Source: Pectobacterium punjabense (GTDB taxonomy: Bacteria; Pseudomonadota; Gammaproteobacteria; Enterobacterales; Enterobacteriaceae). From it: a DNA stretch of 64,000 bases. The stretch is taken from NCBI RefSeq assembly GCF_012427845.1, contig NZ_CP038498.1, forward strand, positions 1,674,001 through 1,738,000, given 5' to 3'. The notes under the pieces were generated by a model. The model did not search any database. It saw only the letters and a program-made list of their open reading frames with translations, and was not told where the DNA came from. Shown one piece after another: positions 48,818 to 58,639 of the stretch; positions within the stretch are counted from its first letter, which is position 1, and every line of letters begins with the position of its first letter. A program made the position numbers and the translations under genes.

Positions 48818-50611
48818 TTAAATCTGTTGCTCGGCCAGCCACTGGCGCAGGCGTTCGGACTGCTGTGCGCCGCTCAGGCGAGCACGTTCTTCACCGTTTT
48901 CAAGCCATAGCAGCGTCGGTAGCGTCCTGACTGCCAATTGCTCCGCCAGTGTAATGTGATGATCGGCGTCCAGATAATGGCTCGACACATGTTGGTATTC
49001 CTCGTTATCCAGCATCGTTTCCAACTGGCGGTAGAGGCTCTTACAGTGGACGCAGCGCTCGGCACCGACTAGCAACAGCTGTGGTTCAGCTTGTGCTGCT
49101 AGTTCCGGCCAGTCGTCGGCGGTAAGCGGAGCAAAGCGCTCACGGTTGACGGCAAAGAGTTTCGGGCTGCGTTTAAGGTCTTCGCTGTCGGTCGCGACAC
49201 ACAGGGCATCGCCGCTCTTTTTGTAGGGGCGCGTGCCGTCAATACGAATGATGCTGGCGAAGCCTGGCGCGGCGGCACCGGGCTGACGTAGCTGGGTGTT
49301 ATCCGGGGCGATCACCGGCGTTTCCTGTGGGCGCGGCAGTTGTGGTACCCACTCATAGGGGACGCGGTAGGCGCGATACAGCATATTGGTGTTCACCGTC
49401 TTGCCCCAGTAAGGTGAAACAAATTCCCAGACAATTTCATGATCGACGGTGACTTCAAACAGCCGGCCGTTAGCCCCTTCGTTAATCAGTGTATTGCCGT
49501 TTGGCAGGCGTTGGATATTGCTGATGTACGGGCTGTAAAAACGAAAGGCGTCGGTCGGGTGTGGAATGCCGGCTTCATAAGGCGAATAGCGCCAGACAAT
49601 ATCCAGCGTCACTGGGTTGATTTCCAGCACGCGGGAATGGTCGCGCCAGGCGTTTTTCACTCCATCAGGGGATGCTGGGTTGGGCGCGCCGTAGCCTGCC
49701 CAGCCGCCGTTATCAAACACCAGAATATTGCCTGCGCCTGGCAAGCCGGCGGGGATCATATGCGCATGATGTTGACCGATAATCCAGCCGATGTGTTTGA
49801 GTTCGGGCGTATTGTAATTGGGACCAAGCTGCCAGACGATATCGCCGCTTTGCTTGTCGATGATGGCAATAATATTGGATTCGCGGGCGTCCCAGATGAT
49901 GTTATCGGGGTGGAAACGGGTATCGCCCTGATCGAACCACGGATTGGGGCCGAGTGCCGACATCGAGTTGATATGCATCCAGTCGCCCATCCCGCCGCCG
50001 CTTTTGCGCAGGTTAGGATTATTGTACAGCGCGGTTTTGGCATCGTCGTCAAAGCCCAATTCATCGAAATGGTCGCTGCACCGCCACTCCCATAAAATAT
50101 TGCCCTGCCAGTCTACCTCGATGATGGTGTCATCAAGTAATAGTTTGTCGCTGATGCGTTCGTTATGCAGGTTGGTGTGCGCCAGTAATAGCGTGTTGCC
50201 GCCAATCGACTGCGGTTCTTGCCCCGGTGCGTAATAGCCGACTGGGTTGCCGCTGCGCTGGTAGTCATGATGGACGCGCGCCATCCACTCGGGCGGGAGA
50301 TCAGGATCGGTGATGTGCTCATAGCCGTTGAATTTCCAGACGACGTTGCCATCCCAGTCTACCTGAATCAGATCGACCATATCTTGCATACCGTAGCGCG
50401 AGTCACGTTCGCCGCTGTGACCGAGGATGTAACCGCCGGGCAGAATTTTGTTGGGGAAGCCGTGCAGACCTTCCCACAGGCGCAGTTCGGTGCCGTTCAT
50501 ATCCACCAGCACCGCGCCGCGCTCCAGTGCCTGAAAAACGGTGTAGCCGCCCCAGGCTTTTTCTGGGTTGTAAATCGTTGTGCCGGTTGGATAGACGGAT
50601 GGGTGTCCCAT
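48818..50611 (-). CDS. Arylsulfotransferase-like protein fused to a thioredoxin-like domain
   Basis: 597 residues. Residues about 1-470 are an arylsulfotransferase-family repeat domain (GGYTVFQALERGAVLVDMNG, the metal-like HHAHMIPAGLPGAGNILVFDNGG, RLPNGNTLINEGANGRLFEV). Residues about 500-597 are a thioredoxin fold with CVHC at 520-523 and cis-proline region RTLPTLLWLENGEE. There is no signal peptide, unlike classical periplasmic arylsulfate sulfotransferases. It starts 17 bp after the ATPase gene end on the same strand, so it belongs with the sulfur-type ABC importer. A role in sulfate-ester or sulfonate breakdown is inferred. Confidence 0.82.
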   Translation of the reverse strand: MGHPSVYPTGTTIYNPEKAWGGYTVFQALERGAVLVDMNGTELRLWEGLHGFPNKILPGGYILGHSGERDSRYGMQDMVDLIQVDWDGNVVWKFNGYEHITDPDLPPEWMARVHHDYQRSGNPVGYYAPGQEPQSIGGNTLLLAHTNLHNERISDKLLLDDTIIEVDWQGNILWEWRCSDHFDELGFDDDAKTALYNNPNLRKSGGGMGDWMHINSMSALGPNPWFDQGDTRFHPDNIIWDARESNIIAIIDKQSGDIVWQLGPNYNTPELKHIGWIIGQHHAHMIPAGLPGAGNILVFDNGGWAGYGAPNPASPDGVKNAWRDHSRVLEINPVTLDIVWRYSPYEAGIPHPTDAFRFYSPYISNIQRLPNGNTLINEGANGRLFEVTVDHEIVWEFVSPYWGKTVNTNMLYRAYRVPYEWVPQLPRPQETPVIAPDNTQLRQPGAAAPGFASIIRIDGTRPYKKSGDALCVATDSEDLKRSPKLFAVNRERFAPLTADDWPELAAQAEPQLLLVGAERCVHCKSLYRQLETMLDNEEYQHVSSHYLDADHHITLAEQLAVRTLPTLLWLENGEERARLSGAQQSERLRQWLAEQQI

Positions 50612-50627
50612 AATGGTGCTCCAGTAT

Positions 50628-51437
50628 TTACGTGTTCAGAGTAGAGGAGATGGCCGCCGTATCGGCTGGCTGTGTCAGCAGTGCGAGCAGATCGCTACAC
50701 TGCTGGTGAAAGTCTTGGCTGTCACGCTGGCGCGGGTGCGGCAGAGAAATGGTTGCAATCTGGCGGATACGCCCCGGTCGTGGTGCCAGTACGACAACGC
50801 GGTCTGCGAGGTAGACGGCTTCTTCGACGTCGTGCGTCACCAGTAGGGTAGTGGTGCCTTCTGCCTGATGAATACGACGCAACTCTTGCTGCATCTGCTG
50901 GCGAGTCAGGGCATCTAATGCACCAAAAGGTTCATCCAGCATTAGGATGCGGGGATTGGCGACGAGCCCGCGCGCGATGGCGACACGCTGCGCCATACCG
51001 CCGGAAAGTTGGGCGGGCAGGGCATCGGCAAAATCCTGCAAATGCACTAACTGAATAAAGTGGTCGATCAGGCGTTTGCGCTCTTTTTCGCTGATTGATT
51101 CATTCGCCAGCCCGAGTGCGATGTTTTGCCGCACGGTCAGCCATGGAAACAGGCGTGGTTCCTGAAACACCATGCCGCGCTCGCGTCCAATACCACGAAC
51201 GGTTTTTCCTTCAACCAGCACGCGTCCCTGATAGTCGTTGTCTAATCCGACCAACATGCGCAGCAGTGTGGATTTTCCGCAGCCGCTGCTGCCGACAATC
51301 GCCACCAGCTCACCGCTGTGAATCGACAGTGAAAAATCATCGATTACCGTCAGCGGTTCGCCTTGTACACGAAACTGTTTGCGTAGATGGTCGAATTGCA
51401 CCACGGGCGGCGACACATCAAGGGAAGGGGACGTCAT
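50628..51437 (-). CDS. ABC transporter ATPase, SsuB/TauB type
   Basis: 269 residues: Walker A GSSGCGKST, signature LSGGMAQRVAIARGL, Walker B ILMLDEPFGALD, switch His in VTHDVEEAVYLAD, all of the nitrate/sulfonate/taurine ATPase class. Four-base overlap with the permease gene upstream. Confidence 0.9.
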   Translation of the reverse strand: MTSPSLDVSPPVVQFDHLRKQFRVQGEPLTVIDDFSLSIHSGELVAIVGSSGCGKSTLLRMLVGLDNDYQGRVLVEGKTVRGIGRERGMVFQEPRLFPWLTVRQNIALGLANESISEKERKRLIDHFIQLVHLQDFADALPAQLSGGMAQRVAIARGLVANPRILMLDEPFGALDALTRQQMQQELRRIHQAEGTTTLLVTHDVEEAVYLADRVVVLAPRPGRIRQIATISLPHPRQRDSQDFHQQCSDLLALLTQPADTAAISSTLNT

Positions 51438-53011
51438 ACGATTTCTCCTGCGGAACGCCAGCGCGTCATCCGCTGTTCCAGACTGAGTCCGACGCGATTG
51501 AGCACCGCGCCTGTTAATCCAATCAGCAGCATACCGCTGATAATCAAAGGCATATCCAGCAACTGTTGGGCATTGATCATCAGGCTGCCGATTCCGGTGC
51601 CGGATGACATGAAATATTCTGCGCCGATGGTGCCAAGCCAGGCATAAATCAGCGACAGGCGTAAACCCGTGAAGATGGCAGGCGCTGCGCCTGGCAGGAT
51701 CAAGACTCGCAGACGGGTCGATAAACGGAGTTGCAACACGTGAGCGACTTCCTCTAATGCCTGTGAACGTTGGCGAATGCCGCGATGGCTGGCCACCAGC
51801 ATAGGAAAGAAGGAGGCGAGTGCGACAAACGTGATTTTTCCAGTTTCATCGTTACCGACCCAAGCGGTCAGCAGCGGTAGCCAGGCAAACAGCGCAATTT
51901 GGCGCAGCGTCGCGACAGTCGGCGTGAAGAGGGCGTCGCTGGTGGGATGTAGCCCCAGCAGAACACCGCATATGAGGCCCGCGACAATACCGCCTATCGC
52001 ACCGGCCAGCGCACGAGTCAGGCTGGCCTGCATCGCCTCGGTAAGCGAACCGTCGCGAATGCCTTGTAGCAGGATGTGCCACACATCGGCGGGCGGAGGA
52101 AGCAAGAGCGGGTCGATCCAGCCAAAGCGGCTGGCCTGCTGCCAGAACAGCAGAAGCAGAAAGGGTAAAACCAGTGCCGATAGGCGGCGAGACGGTGCCG
52201 TGGTTAAGCGGCTGATTGGTGGATGCGGCCAGAAGACCAGACGGCGATCCAACTGATTGATCATCCATTCCATCGTCAACCCTGCCAGTCCGATGGTGGC
52301 AATGCAGACAAACACGATGTCTAGCTGAAACAGCTGACGTCCCCATACCAGCAGGTAACCAATCCCCTGAGATGACGCCAGCAGTTCGACTACGATCAGC
52401 GATACCCACGCCTGTGAGAGTGCGAGCCGCAGGCCAGTGAGCCAGGTCGGGAACGCAGCGGGCAGTGTTAATTTGATGAGACGCTGATGCCACGGTAGGC
52501 GCAGCGTACGTGCGACTTCCTGTAGTGCATGCGGCACATTACGCACGCCCGTTTGCGTATGCAGCGTCACGGGAATAATGACGGCTTTGATAATCACCGC
52601 CAGCTTCAGGCCGTCATCAATACCGAATAGCACCATAAACAGAGGTATCCACCCCAGCGTTGGGATCTGCGCCAGCACGTATACCGTTGGGTGCAGCAGG
52701 TGTTCGGCGCGCCGTGATGCCCCCATCAGCGCGCCAAGTAAGGTTCCTGCGAGTAAACCGGCCAGCAGGCCGCTCGCTAAGCGTTGCAAACTGATAAAGA
52801 GCTGTGGCAGGAGATCGTTGTGCCAAAGCTCGACGGCGGTGTTGGCGACAATATGAGGGGCAGGAAGAATCTGGGAGGGCATCCAGCCGTAGTAGGTACT
52901 GATATACCACAGTGCCAGCAACGCCAGCGGCACGACGAGCGGATAGGCCAGCGCTATCGGCAGCGAAGGCCAGACGATCACGGTTTTTTTCAGCACTATC
53001 GACTTATTCAT
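51434..53011 (-). CDS. Fused double permease, sulfonate/sulfate-ester ABC importer
   Basis: About 525 residues from ATG 53011; the frame opens at 53116 but the first membrane segment follows 53011. Two complete SsuC/TauC-type permease domains in one chain: EAA-loop regions at about 162-200 (LQEVARTLRLPWHQRLIKLTLPAAFPTWLTG) and 418-455 (ALEEVAHVLQLRLSTRLRVLILPGAAPAIFTG). The Pseudomonas AtsB-type sulfate-ester importers are the closest comparison I know of. Pairs with the adjacent ATPase and the divergent binding protein. Confidence 0.88.
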   Translation of the reverse strand: MNKSIVLKKTVIVWPSLPIALAYPLVVPLALLALWYISTYYGWMPSQILPAPHIVANTAVELWHNDLLPQLFISLQRLASGLLAGLLAGTLLGALMGASRRAEHLLHPTVYVLAQIPTLGWIPLFMVLFGIDDGLKLAVIIKAVIIPVTLHTQTGVRNVPHALQEVARTLRLPWHQRLIKLTLPAAFPTWLTGLRLALSQAWVSLIVVELLASSQGIGYLLVWGRQLFQLDIVFVCIATIGLAGLTMEWMINQLDRRLVFWPHPPISRLTTAPSRRLSALVLPFLLLLFWQQASRFGWIDPLLLPPPADVWHILLQGIRDGSLTEAMQASLTRALAGAIGGIVAGLICGVLLGLHPTSDALFTPTVATLRQIALFAWLPLLTAWVGNDETGKITFVALASFFPMLVASHRGIRQRSQALEEVAHVLQLRLSTRLRVLILPGAAPAIFTGLRLSLIYAWLGTIGAEYFMSSGTGIGSLMINAQQLLDMPLIISGMLLIGLTGAVLNRVGLSLEQRMTRWRSAGEIV

Positions 53012-53248
53012 TTTATTCCACGAAAGCATCACTATTGGATGGATAAGGAATAAAAAACAGGTTTCAGCGTTGAACGCCAATGCAATAAAGCGATGGGCAT
53101 CGTGCAATAAATGCATATGCGTAGCTCAAGCCCGCCAGCGCTGATTTATGCTTTTTTCCGCTGAACAAACCTGTAAATGTTATTTAAGCCTGACACCAAC
53201 GGTTCGCTAGTTTCATGGCAGATAAAACGGATGACTGAGGAAAACCGT

Positions 53249-54379
53249 ATGCAGCAAGCAACTCCTTTAGATGTGATCGCCCCCTATGCTCGCTGGCGGC
53301 AGGGAATGAATAAGATGCTAGCTATTACGCTACTGATGAGCACCGCGCTGGTTTCTACGGTGCAGGCGAACGAGAGCGTAGCGTCGGATGCGCAGAAGCC
53401 GACGGAAATTCGTATCGGTTTGCCAGACCAAAGCGCGGGTAGTAAGCCCTTTATCCGCGGGCCGCTGGGGCTGGCGCATATTCAAAAACAGTTGGAGAAG
53501 GAATTTGAGCCGCAGGGCATCAAAATTCAGTGGTCGTTCTTTAAAGGCGCAGGGCCAGCGGTGAATGAAGCGCTGGCAAACAAGCAGTTGGACGTGGTGT
53601 ATCTGGGCGATCTCGCCGCCATTATTGGTCGTGCTGGGGGGCTCCCGACGCGGGTGCTGGTGGGATCGCGCGGTTCGAATTCCTACCTGGCGGCAACCCC
53701 GGAATCGGGTATTCAGCGTATTGAGGATTTACGCGGCAAGCGGATTGCGGTCTACAAAGGAACGGCCGATCAACTGTCATTTGAGCGCGCAATTAAAAGC
53801 GTCGGGCTGAACGAGCGTGATGTACGAGTCATCAATCTGGATTGGACGGCGGGCAAAGCCGCGCTGGCGGCCAGACGTGTGGATGCGGTGTGGGGCGGTG
53901 TCTCTCTGCTGGCGCTGCGTAAGCAGGGCATCAATATTGTCACGACCAGTCGGGCGCTGGGCTGGGCGAATACCACGCAGGCTGCGGTGCTGGCGACGCA
54001 GGATTTTATCGATCGCTATCCGGGTACAACGCAGCAACTGGTGAATGTGTTGGTGGATAATGCGCAATGGATCGGCGATGCGCAGCACCTACCGGAATAC
54101 ACTGCGCTGATGTCCGAACAGAGCCAGATACCGCAGGCAATCTTTCAGGAAGAACTGAAAGCGGAAGATCTCCCATTCCAAAGCTCGCCGCGTCTCGACC
54201 CGTTCCTGCTCAGCAGCTTGCAGGACAGTATCGAGCGGGCGAAAGCGGCAGGGCTGATTCGCAACACGTTTTCAGCCAGCGATTGGTTTGCCGGCGAGTT
54301 TGCCGCTCGGGCATTGAAGGCCAAATCGCTGGAGTCGAACTGGCCGGTGTATGACGCCAGCGGTCATCCGACAAAATAA
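53249..54379 (+). CDS. Periplasmic sulfonate/sulfate-ester-type binding protein
   Basis: SsuA/TauA-like solute-binding protein, 376 residues from ATG 53249 (GAGGAAA seven bases before it). The signal sequence is MLAITLLMSTALVSTVQANES; ATG 53306 or 53315 would start directly at it. The family stretch GSRGSNSYLAATPESGIQRIEDLRGKRIAVYKGTADQLSFERA is present. Divergent from its permease across about 240 bp, with a LysR gene convergent at its end. Confidence 0.85.
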   Translation: MQQATPLDVIAPYARWRQGMNKMLAITLLMSTALVSTVQANESVASDAQKPTEIRIGLPDQSAGSKPFIRGPLGLAHIQKQLEKEFEPQGIKIQWSFFKGAGPAVNEALANKQLDVVYLGDLAAIIGRAGGLPTRVLVGSRGSNSYLAATPESGIQRIEDLRGKRIAVYKGTADQLSFERAIKSVGLNERDVRVINLDWTAGKAALAARRVDAVWGGVSLLALRKQGINIVTTSRALGWANTTQAAVLATQDFIDRYPGTTQQLVNVLVDNAQWIGDAQHLPEYTALMSEQSQIPQAIFQEELKAEDLPFQSSPRLDPFLLSSLQDSIERAKAAGLIRNTFSASDWFAGEFAARALKAKSLESNWPVYDASGHPTK

Positions 54380-54391
54380 TCATGAAGGCGC

Positions 54392-55330
54392 TCACAGGGT
54401 CGACAGTGCCGGAACGGGGGAGCGTAGCCTATCTTGTGCCAGTAGAGTTTCAATCATCAGTTCGGCTAGCGGGGGCAGCGTTCTTTGCAAACAGGTGACA
54501 ATCCCGAATCGGGTTTGCATGTTTCCCCATTCCGGTGGTGTGCCCGTGAGCGGAATTTCTACCAACTGATGGCTTAATCGTCCTAGTGCAAAGCCATCCT
54601 CACTGGCGAAGCTGATGGCCTGCGTGTGCCGTAGGATGCTGAAGACAGAGTAGATATGGTCACACTGAATCTGAGGGCGGTAGTCGGGCTGACGCGTCAG
54701 GGCGGCCAGAATTTTGCGCATGCCGACAGGCATAAAAGGAGAGGCGAGCGGAAAGCGCAAGAGGTCGTCCGGCGTCACGTTTTCCTGCTGAGTCAGCGGG
54801 TGTGAGGAGTGACAGATAAAGAAACAACGCTGCGGGCTTAATGGTTGCACGTGGAGGCCCGTTTCCATTTCAGCCTGCCAGGTATCCGCGACAATAAAAG
54901 GCCACTCGTCGGCGAGCAGACGCTCTCGCAGGGATTGCCAATTATCCACGCTGTAAGTGACCTTGGCACGTGGCCGTAGAGCATGGAAATGTGCGACCGC
55001 TTTGGGGATCAACGTGGTAGACGGTGCCGGGCCACAGCCAAACGTCAGTTCGCCTTCCTGCGCCTCGCTGATCTGCCGCATGTCGGTCATCAGCTCCCAG
55101 GACAACTCCTGCATACGCCGCGCAAACGGCAGCAGCGTATTGCCTTGCCACGTCAGTGCAAAGCGTCGGCTCTGGCGATCGATAAGCGGATGTCCCACCG
55201 TCTGTTCCAACGCCTGAATGCTGCGGCTGAACGCTGATTGTGACAGACAGACCGCTTCTGCAGCCTGTACGAAACTCCCCTGTTCGGCCAGTGCAAGAAA
55301 ATTGCGTAATTGCCGTAAATCCAGATGCAT
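54392..55330 (-). CDS. LysR-family regulator
   Basis: About 312 residues from ATG 55330. HTH: MHLDLRQLRNFLALAEQGSFVQAAEAVCLSQSAFSRSIQALE; effector domain with the usual two-lobe pattern (LTFGCGPAPSTTLIPKAVAHFHAL). It ends 13 bp from the binding-protein gene, convergent. Likely regulates the sulfur importer; the signal is unknown. Cbl at 12.6 kb could act on the same locus. Confidence 0.85.
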   Translation of the reverse strand: MHLDLRQLRNFLALAEQGSFVQAAEAVCLSQSAFSRSIQALEQTVGHPLIDRQSRRFALTWQGNTLLPFARRMQELSWELMTDMRQISEAQEGELTFGCGPAPSTTLIPKAVAHFHALRPRAKVTYSVDNWQSLRERLLADEWPFIVADTWQAEMETGLHVQPLSPQRCFFICHSSHPLTQQENVTPDDLLRFPLASPFMPVGMRKILAALTRQPDYRPQIQCDHIYSVFSILRHTQAISFASEDGFALGRLSHQLVEIPLTGTPPEWGNMQTRFGIVTCLQRTLPPLAELMIETLLAQDRLRSPVPALSTL

Positions 55331-55466
55331 GTTGCAGCTACCTACCCTATCGATTTTCCCCACTTTTTAGGCGGAGGTTGGCTGGCAACGCAATGAACAA
55401 AAAGTCATAACTTATAGCGAATTGATTGCTATAGGCCTTCAGGCCGCTGTCTGGCGCGGTCAGCGG

Positions 55467-56225
55467 CTATTGTGCCAGCGCACAGGAAAAATCCTGAATT
55501 TCCTCGACGGAACCGAGACTCATATTGAACACGTCAAGACTGCTGGCAAGTAGCACCTTGTTACCCGTCGGCGCAGAAACCATCGCCAGGCCGTATTTGC
55601 CGATGGATTCGTTCCGCTGCTGTGCATAGCGATCTAAGGTTTTGAACGGATCGCTTTGCGTCAGTTCGTTCGCTGTGATCATTTTTGCCAGATAGACGTG
55701 CCCGTTAATTTTCACAGGTAGTGGTTTCCAGTCGGCAGAGATCATGGGGAACTGCTGATTCAGCGTTTGATAAACCTCTGGGCGCAGACAGGCTATGTGG
55801 ATATGCAGTTGGTTTTGCGTGCGACCATAGCGTGAGTTTATTGCCAGCGACAGATAATCATCTTTGATCGGTTTGCCCGCTTCACGTGAAAGATGGCCGC
55901 GTCGATCCCACGCCTGCATGAAAAAATTAGGTGTGTTTTGCTGTAGGAGTTCAGGACTCTCGATGCCACTGATTTTATCGGTTGGGAGCAACAGATCGTG
56001 ATAGGGGCCGTTTCTGTCATCAAAAAGCACATAGCCGTCCGCCAGGTTGACCTCTAGACAAGGGGCTGGATTGCCGCTGCGCTGCTGGTTTGGTACGCAC
56101 TGTTCGCTGACGATGTCCCACAGCGCATTGCTGTTTCCCCGGCCAACCTTCCACCCTATTGCTGTGGCTGCCGTGAGTAAAATGATGGCAGAAACCGTGA
56201 AGAGCAGGATCGTGTTGCGTTTCAT
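55467..56225 (-). CDS. cdh: CDP-diacylglycerol pyrophosphatase Cdh
   Basis: About 252 residues from ATG 56225; one N-terminal membrane helix (LLFTVSAIILLTAATAIGWKVG) and the HIT-like catalytic region LAINSRYGRTQNQLHIHIACLRP, as in E. coli Cdh (QNHFHIHISC). It hydrolyses CDP-diacylglycerol to CMP and phosphatidate. Ordinary house-keeping gene beside the siderophore locus. Confidence 0.9.
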   Translation of the reverse strand: MKRNTILLFTVSAIILLTAATAIGWKVGRGNSNALWDIVSEQCVPNQQRSGNPAPCLEVNLADGYVLFDDRNGPYHDLLLPTDKISGIESPELLQQNTPNFFMQAWDRRGHLSREAGKPIKDDYLSLAINSRYGRTQNQLHIHIACLRPEVYQTLNQQFPMISADWKPLPVKINGHVYLAKMITANELTQSDPFKTLDRYAQQRNESIGKYGLAMVSAPTGNKVLLASSLDVFNMSLGSVEEIQDFSCALAQ

Positions 56226-56388
56226 GACGAATCTCCGGTTGGCGCAAAACATCAGGGTAAACGGAGCATGTGAAAGTGGCGACGGTCAGTATGGAACAGG
56301 AGCGATGTCATTAATATGACCTGTGGTGAAAGGAGAAAGGCTAATCGGTAACGGATTGTAAGAGGCAAGAAGAATGGATGATAACGTG

Positions 56389-56413
56389 CTGGGATGACAA
56401 AACGTCATCCCAG
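56389..56413 (-). terminator. Stem-loop after fyuA
   Basis: Perfect 10-bp stem CTGGGATGAC / GTCATCCCAG with a 5-base loop (AAAAC), 36 bp past the fyuA stop on the minus strand. No long T run; a stabilising or partial terminator. Confidence 0.65.
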
Positions 56414-56448
56414 TAGAGAATTGTGTTACGGATGCGGGACGATATAAA

Positions 56449-58458
56449 TCAGAATAAATCGACTCGCACATCCATGCCGACGGTTCGGCCTTCATTGACC
56501 TGTGCGTAGCCCGATGTACCGCTCATAAAGCCAAAGGTGCGGTAGCGGCGGTCGAAGACGTTATCCACATAGCCAGCGATATTCACCCGATCGGTGGCCT
56601 GCCAACTGAGGCGCAGATCGGTGGTGGTATAGGTCCCCTGACGCAACGCGTTATCACCGTCGAAGTAGTGTGGTCCCACTACGTTGAACGCCAGACGCGG
56701 CATTAATGCGCCAAACGAGGTATCGACTAGCCCGTTTAGGCTGGTGCCAGCACCGTAGCGCGGCACGAAGGGAACGCGTTTGTCCTGATAACTTTCACTG
56801 TCGCCACTAAATTCAGAGCGCACATAGGTGCCGTTGATGTCCCATGACCAGTTAGGAACGAACTGCCACTTCAGCATCATTTCTACGCCGCTGGCGTCAG
56901 CGCTGCCTGCGTTGCTGAGCGTTTGCATACCAACCGGGCCGGAATACAGTTGCATATCACGCGTATGCGTGTGGAACACCGCCCCCTGAAGCTGTACATC
57001 TCCACTCTGATAGCGCGAGCCGATTTCATAGTTAATCGATTTCTCTGCACTGTAAGGAATGGCTTGTGTTCCTGCGGCGGGCGAGTAGTTAAAGCCAGTT
57101 GGCTTGTAGCCCTGTGCGACGCGAGTATAGACGCGCCAGTCGTTATTGAGCAGATAGCTGGCGGAGAGTTGCCCCAGTACTTGATCGTCATCAACGCTAT
57201 TGCTATCGCCCACGTTCATGCCGGAGAACTGCTGGTGGTAGCGGGTTTTGGCCTTATCGTGCGATACGCGCAGCCCGCCGCCCAGATCGATACGGTCGGT
57301 CAGGTGCCAGGTCAGATCGCTGTAGGCGGCTAAGGTCTCCGATGCCGTGTTGGCATTGCTCTGCATGAACGGCGATCCCGCCTGGATGTAGGTCAGATCG
57401 AGTTTCTCTCGCGTGTTTTGTCGGTAAAGGCCGAACACCATATCCACCGTACGGCCAGCACCGTGCGTGGCCGCCCGCAGTTCCTGCATGTCCTGATTCC
57501 ATCGCTCCGGCATGTTGGCAATCAGCGTACTGTTTGGGAAGGTACGGTCGTAATTCTGTTGTTGCCATGCGCCGATCAGGCTAAAGATCCAGTTGTCGGT
57601 GGTGTATTTTCCGCTTAGCGACTGGCTATGGGTACAACGGCGTAGTTTAGGATCGGGCGCGCCAGCGACGATCTCCAGCGTACGATTTTTGGCATCGCCA
57701 AACGGCAGATAGGTATCCTGTGTGGCGCGCGTACAGTCTTCCGTCAGTGCCAGACTGGTTTCCCACGGTTGCCCATCGGGAGCCAGCCGTAGTCGAAGAT
57801 TTCCGACGCTGGATTTTGTCCCTCCGAGGTTATCACTGCCCGTCGCAGGGTTGGTCATCGCGCCTGAATCGACCTGGCGCAGCAGTGTCACGCTACCATA
57901 CAACAGACCATCCTGAATGGGGCCGCTGAGATTGATTTTGCCATGGTAGCCATCGCGGCTGGCGACGCCACCTTCGACGTAGCCACGCGGCGTGCTGTCC
58001 GGCTGCTGGGTGACGATGTTGATAATGCCGCCCTGTGCGCTTTTACCGTACAGCGTCCCCTGTGGGCCGCGTAGCATTTCAATGCTTTCCACATCGGAGA
58101 GCGCCTGCACGGTGTTGGTGGCGAGCTGTGGCACGCCATCCACATAGACTGTCACGGCAGGGCTGTAGAAATCCTGCGCGGAAGAGACGCCGCGCAGTGA
58201 AATGGAGGGAAACAACAGGCTACCGTTATTACCGAGGTTCAGGCCGGGCAGAACCCGAGTCAGCTTGTCGGTACTGGTGACGCCCGCATCTTTCAGCTCT
58301 GGCGCCGTTACGACGGTGGAGGAAACGTTATTAGCCGAAGCGGAATAGGGTGACTGTTTGCTGGCGGAGACAACCAGCGTATCGTCCTGAGCGGCAAAGG
58401 CACAGGAAGAGAGAAACACGCCGGTCAAGGCGAGTGGATAAAGGAGCATTATTTTCAT
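56449..58458 (-). CDS. fyuA: Yersiniabactin-type TonB-dependent receptor FyuA
   Basis: About 669 residues from ATG 58458 (AGGGA upstream); MKIMLLYPLALTGVFLSSCAFA is the signal peptide. The mature protein is close to FyuA/Psn of Yersinia over its length: ASKQSPYSASANNVSSTVV, SLRGVSSAQDFYSPAVT, GPQGTLYGKSAQGGIINIVTQQPDSTPRGY, VFGLYRQNTREKLDL, and C-terminal Phe. It imports ferric yersiniabactin or a closely similar compound across the outer membrane. The last gene of the leftward transcript group; a paired CTACCCG operator and a Fur-like box lie upstream. Confidence 0.93.
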   Translation of the reverse strand: MKIMLLYPLALTGVFLSSCAFAAQDDTLVVSASKQSPYSASANNVSSTVVTAPELKDAGVTSTDKLTRVLPGLNLGNNGSLLFPSISLRGVSSAQDFYSPAVTVYVDGVPQLATNTVQALSDVESIEMLRGPQGTLYGKSAQGGIINIVTQQPDSTPRGYVEGGVASRDGYHGKINLSGPIQDGLLYGSVTLLRQVDSGAMTNPATGSDNLGGTKSSVGNLRLRLAPDGQPWETSLALTEDCTRATQDTYLPFGDAKNRTLEIVAGAPDPKLRRCTHSQSLSGKYTTDNWIFSLIGAWQQQNYDRTFPNSTLIANMPERWNQDMQELRAATHGAGRTVDMVFGLYRQNTREKLDLTYIQAGSPFMQSNANTASETLAAYSDLTWHLTDRIDLGGGLRVSHDKAKTRYHQQFSGMNVGDSNSVDDDQVLGQLSASYLLNNDWRVYTRVAQGYKPTGFNYSPAAGTQAIPYSAEKSINYEIGSRYQSGDVQLQGAVFHTHTRDMQLYSGPVGMQTLSNAGSADASGVEMMLKWQFVPNWSWDINGTYVRSEFSGDSESYQDKRVPFVPRYGAGTSLNGLVDTSFGALMPRLAFNVVGPHYFDGDNALRQGTYTTTDLRLSWQATDRVNIAGYVDNVFDRRYRTFGFMSGTSGYAQVNEGRTVGMDVRVDLF

Positions 58459-58548
58459 TATTAAATCCCTGAAAAAGCTGAAATTAATGTCAAAAGCAAC
58501 GGTTTTCATCACAACATGAAAAATGGGTGATACAGAGAATGATGAAAG

Positions 58549-58612
58549 TCAAATGATAATCGTTTGCACTTTTTGGGCTACCCGCATCGGGTCTATTTCA
58601 ACCCGAATACAG
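58549..58612 (-). promoter_or_regulatory. Fur-like box and YbtA-type direct repeats before fyuA
   Basis: TCAAATGATAATCGTTTGC (58549-58567) matches 13 of 19 Fur consensus bases. CTACCCGCATCGGG (58578-58591) and CAACCCGAATACAG (58599-58612) form a direct repeat with ACCCG units 21 bp apart, two helical turns. The same geometry occurs at 60352 and 61461. Confidence 0.7.
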
Positions 58613-58639
58613 CAGACATCCTGTACGATTTCCCTTACG

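Noticed and set aside
49439..50095. Plus-strand 218-residue frame opposite the sulfotransferase fusion
   Set aside because: Mirror of a long coding gene; no ribosome site at its start and no domain I can recognise.
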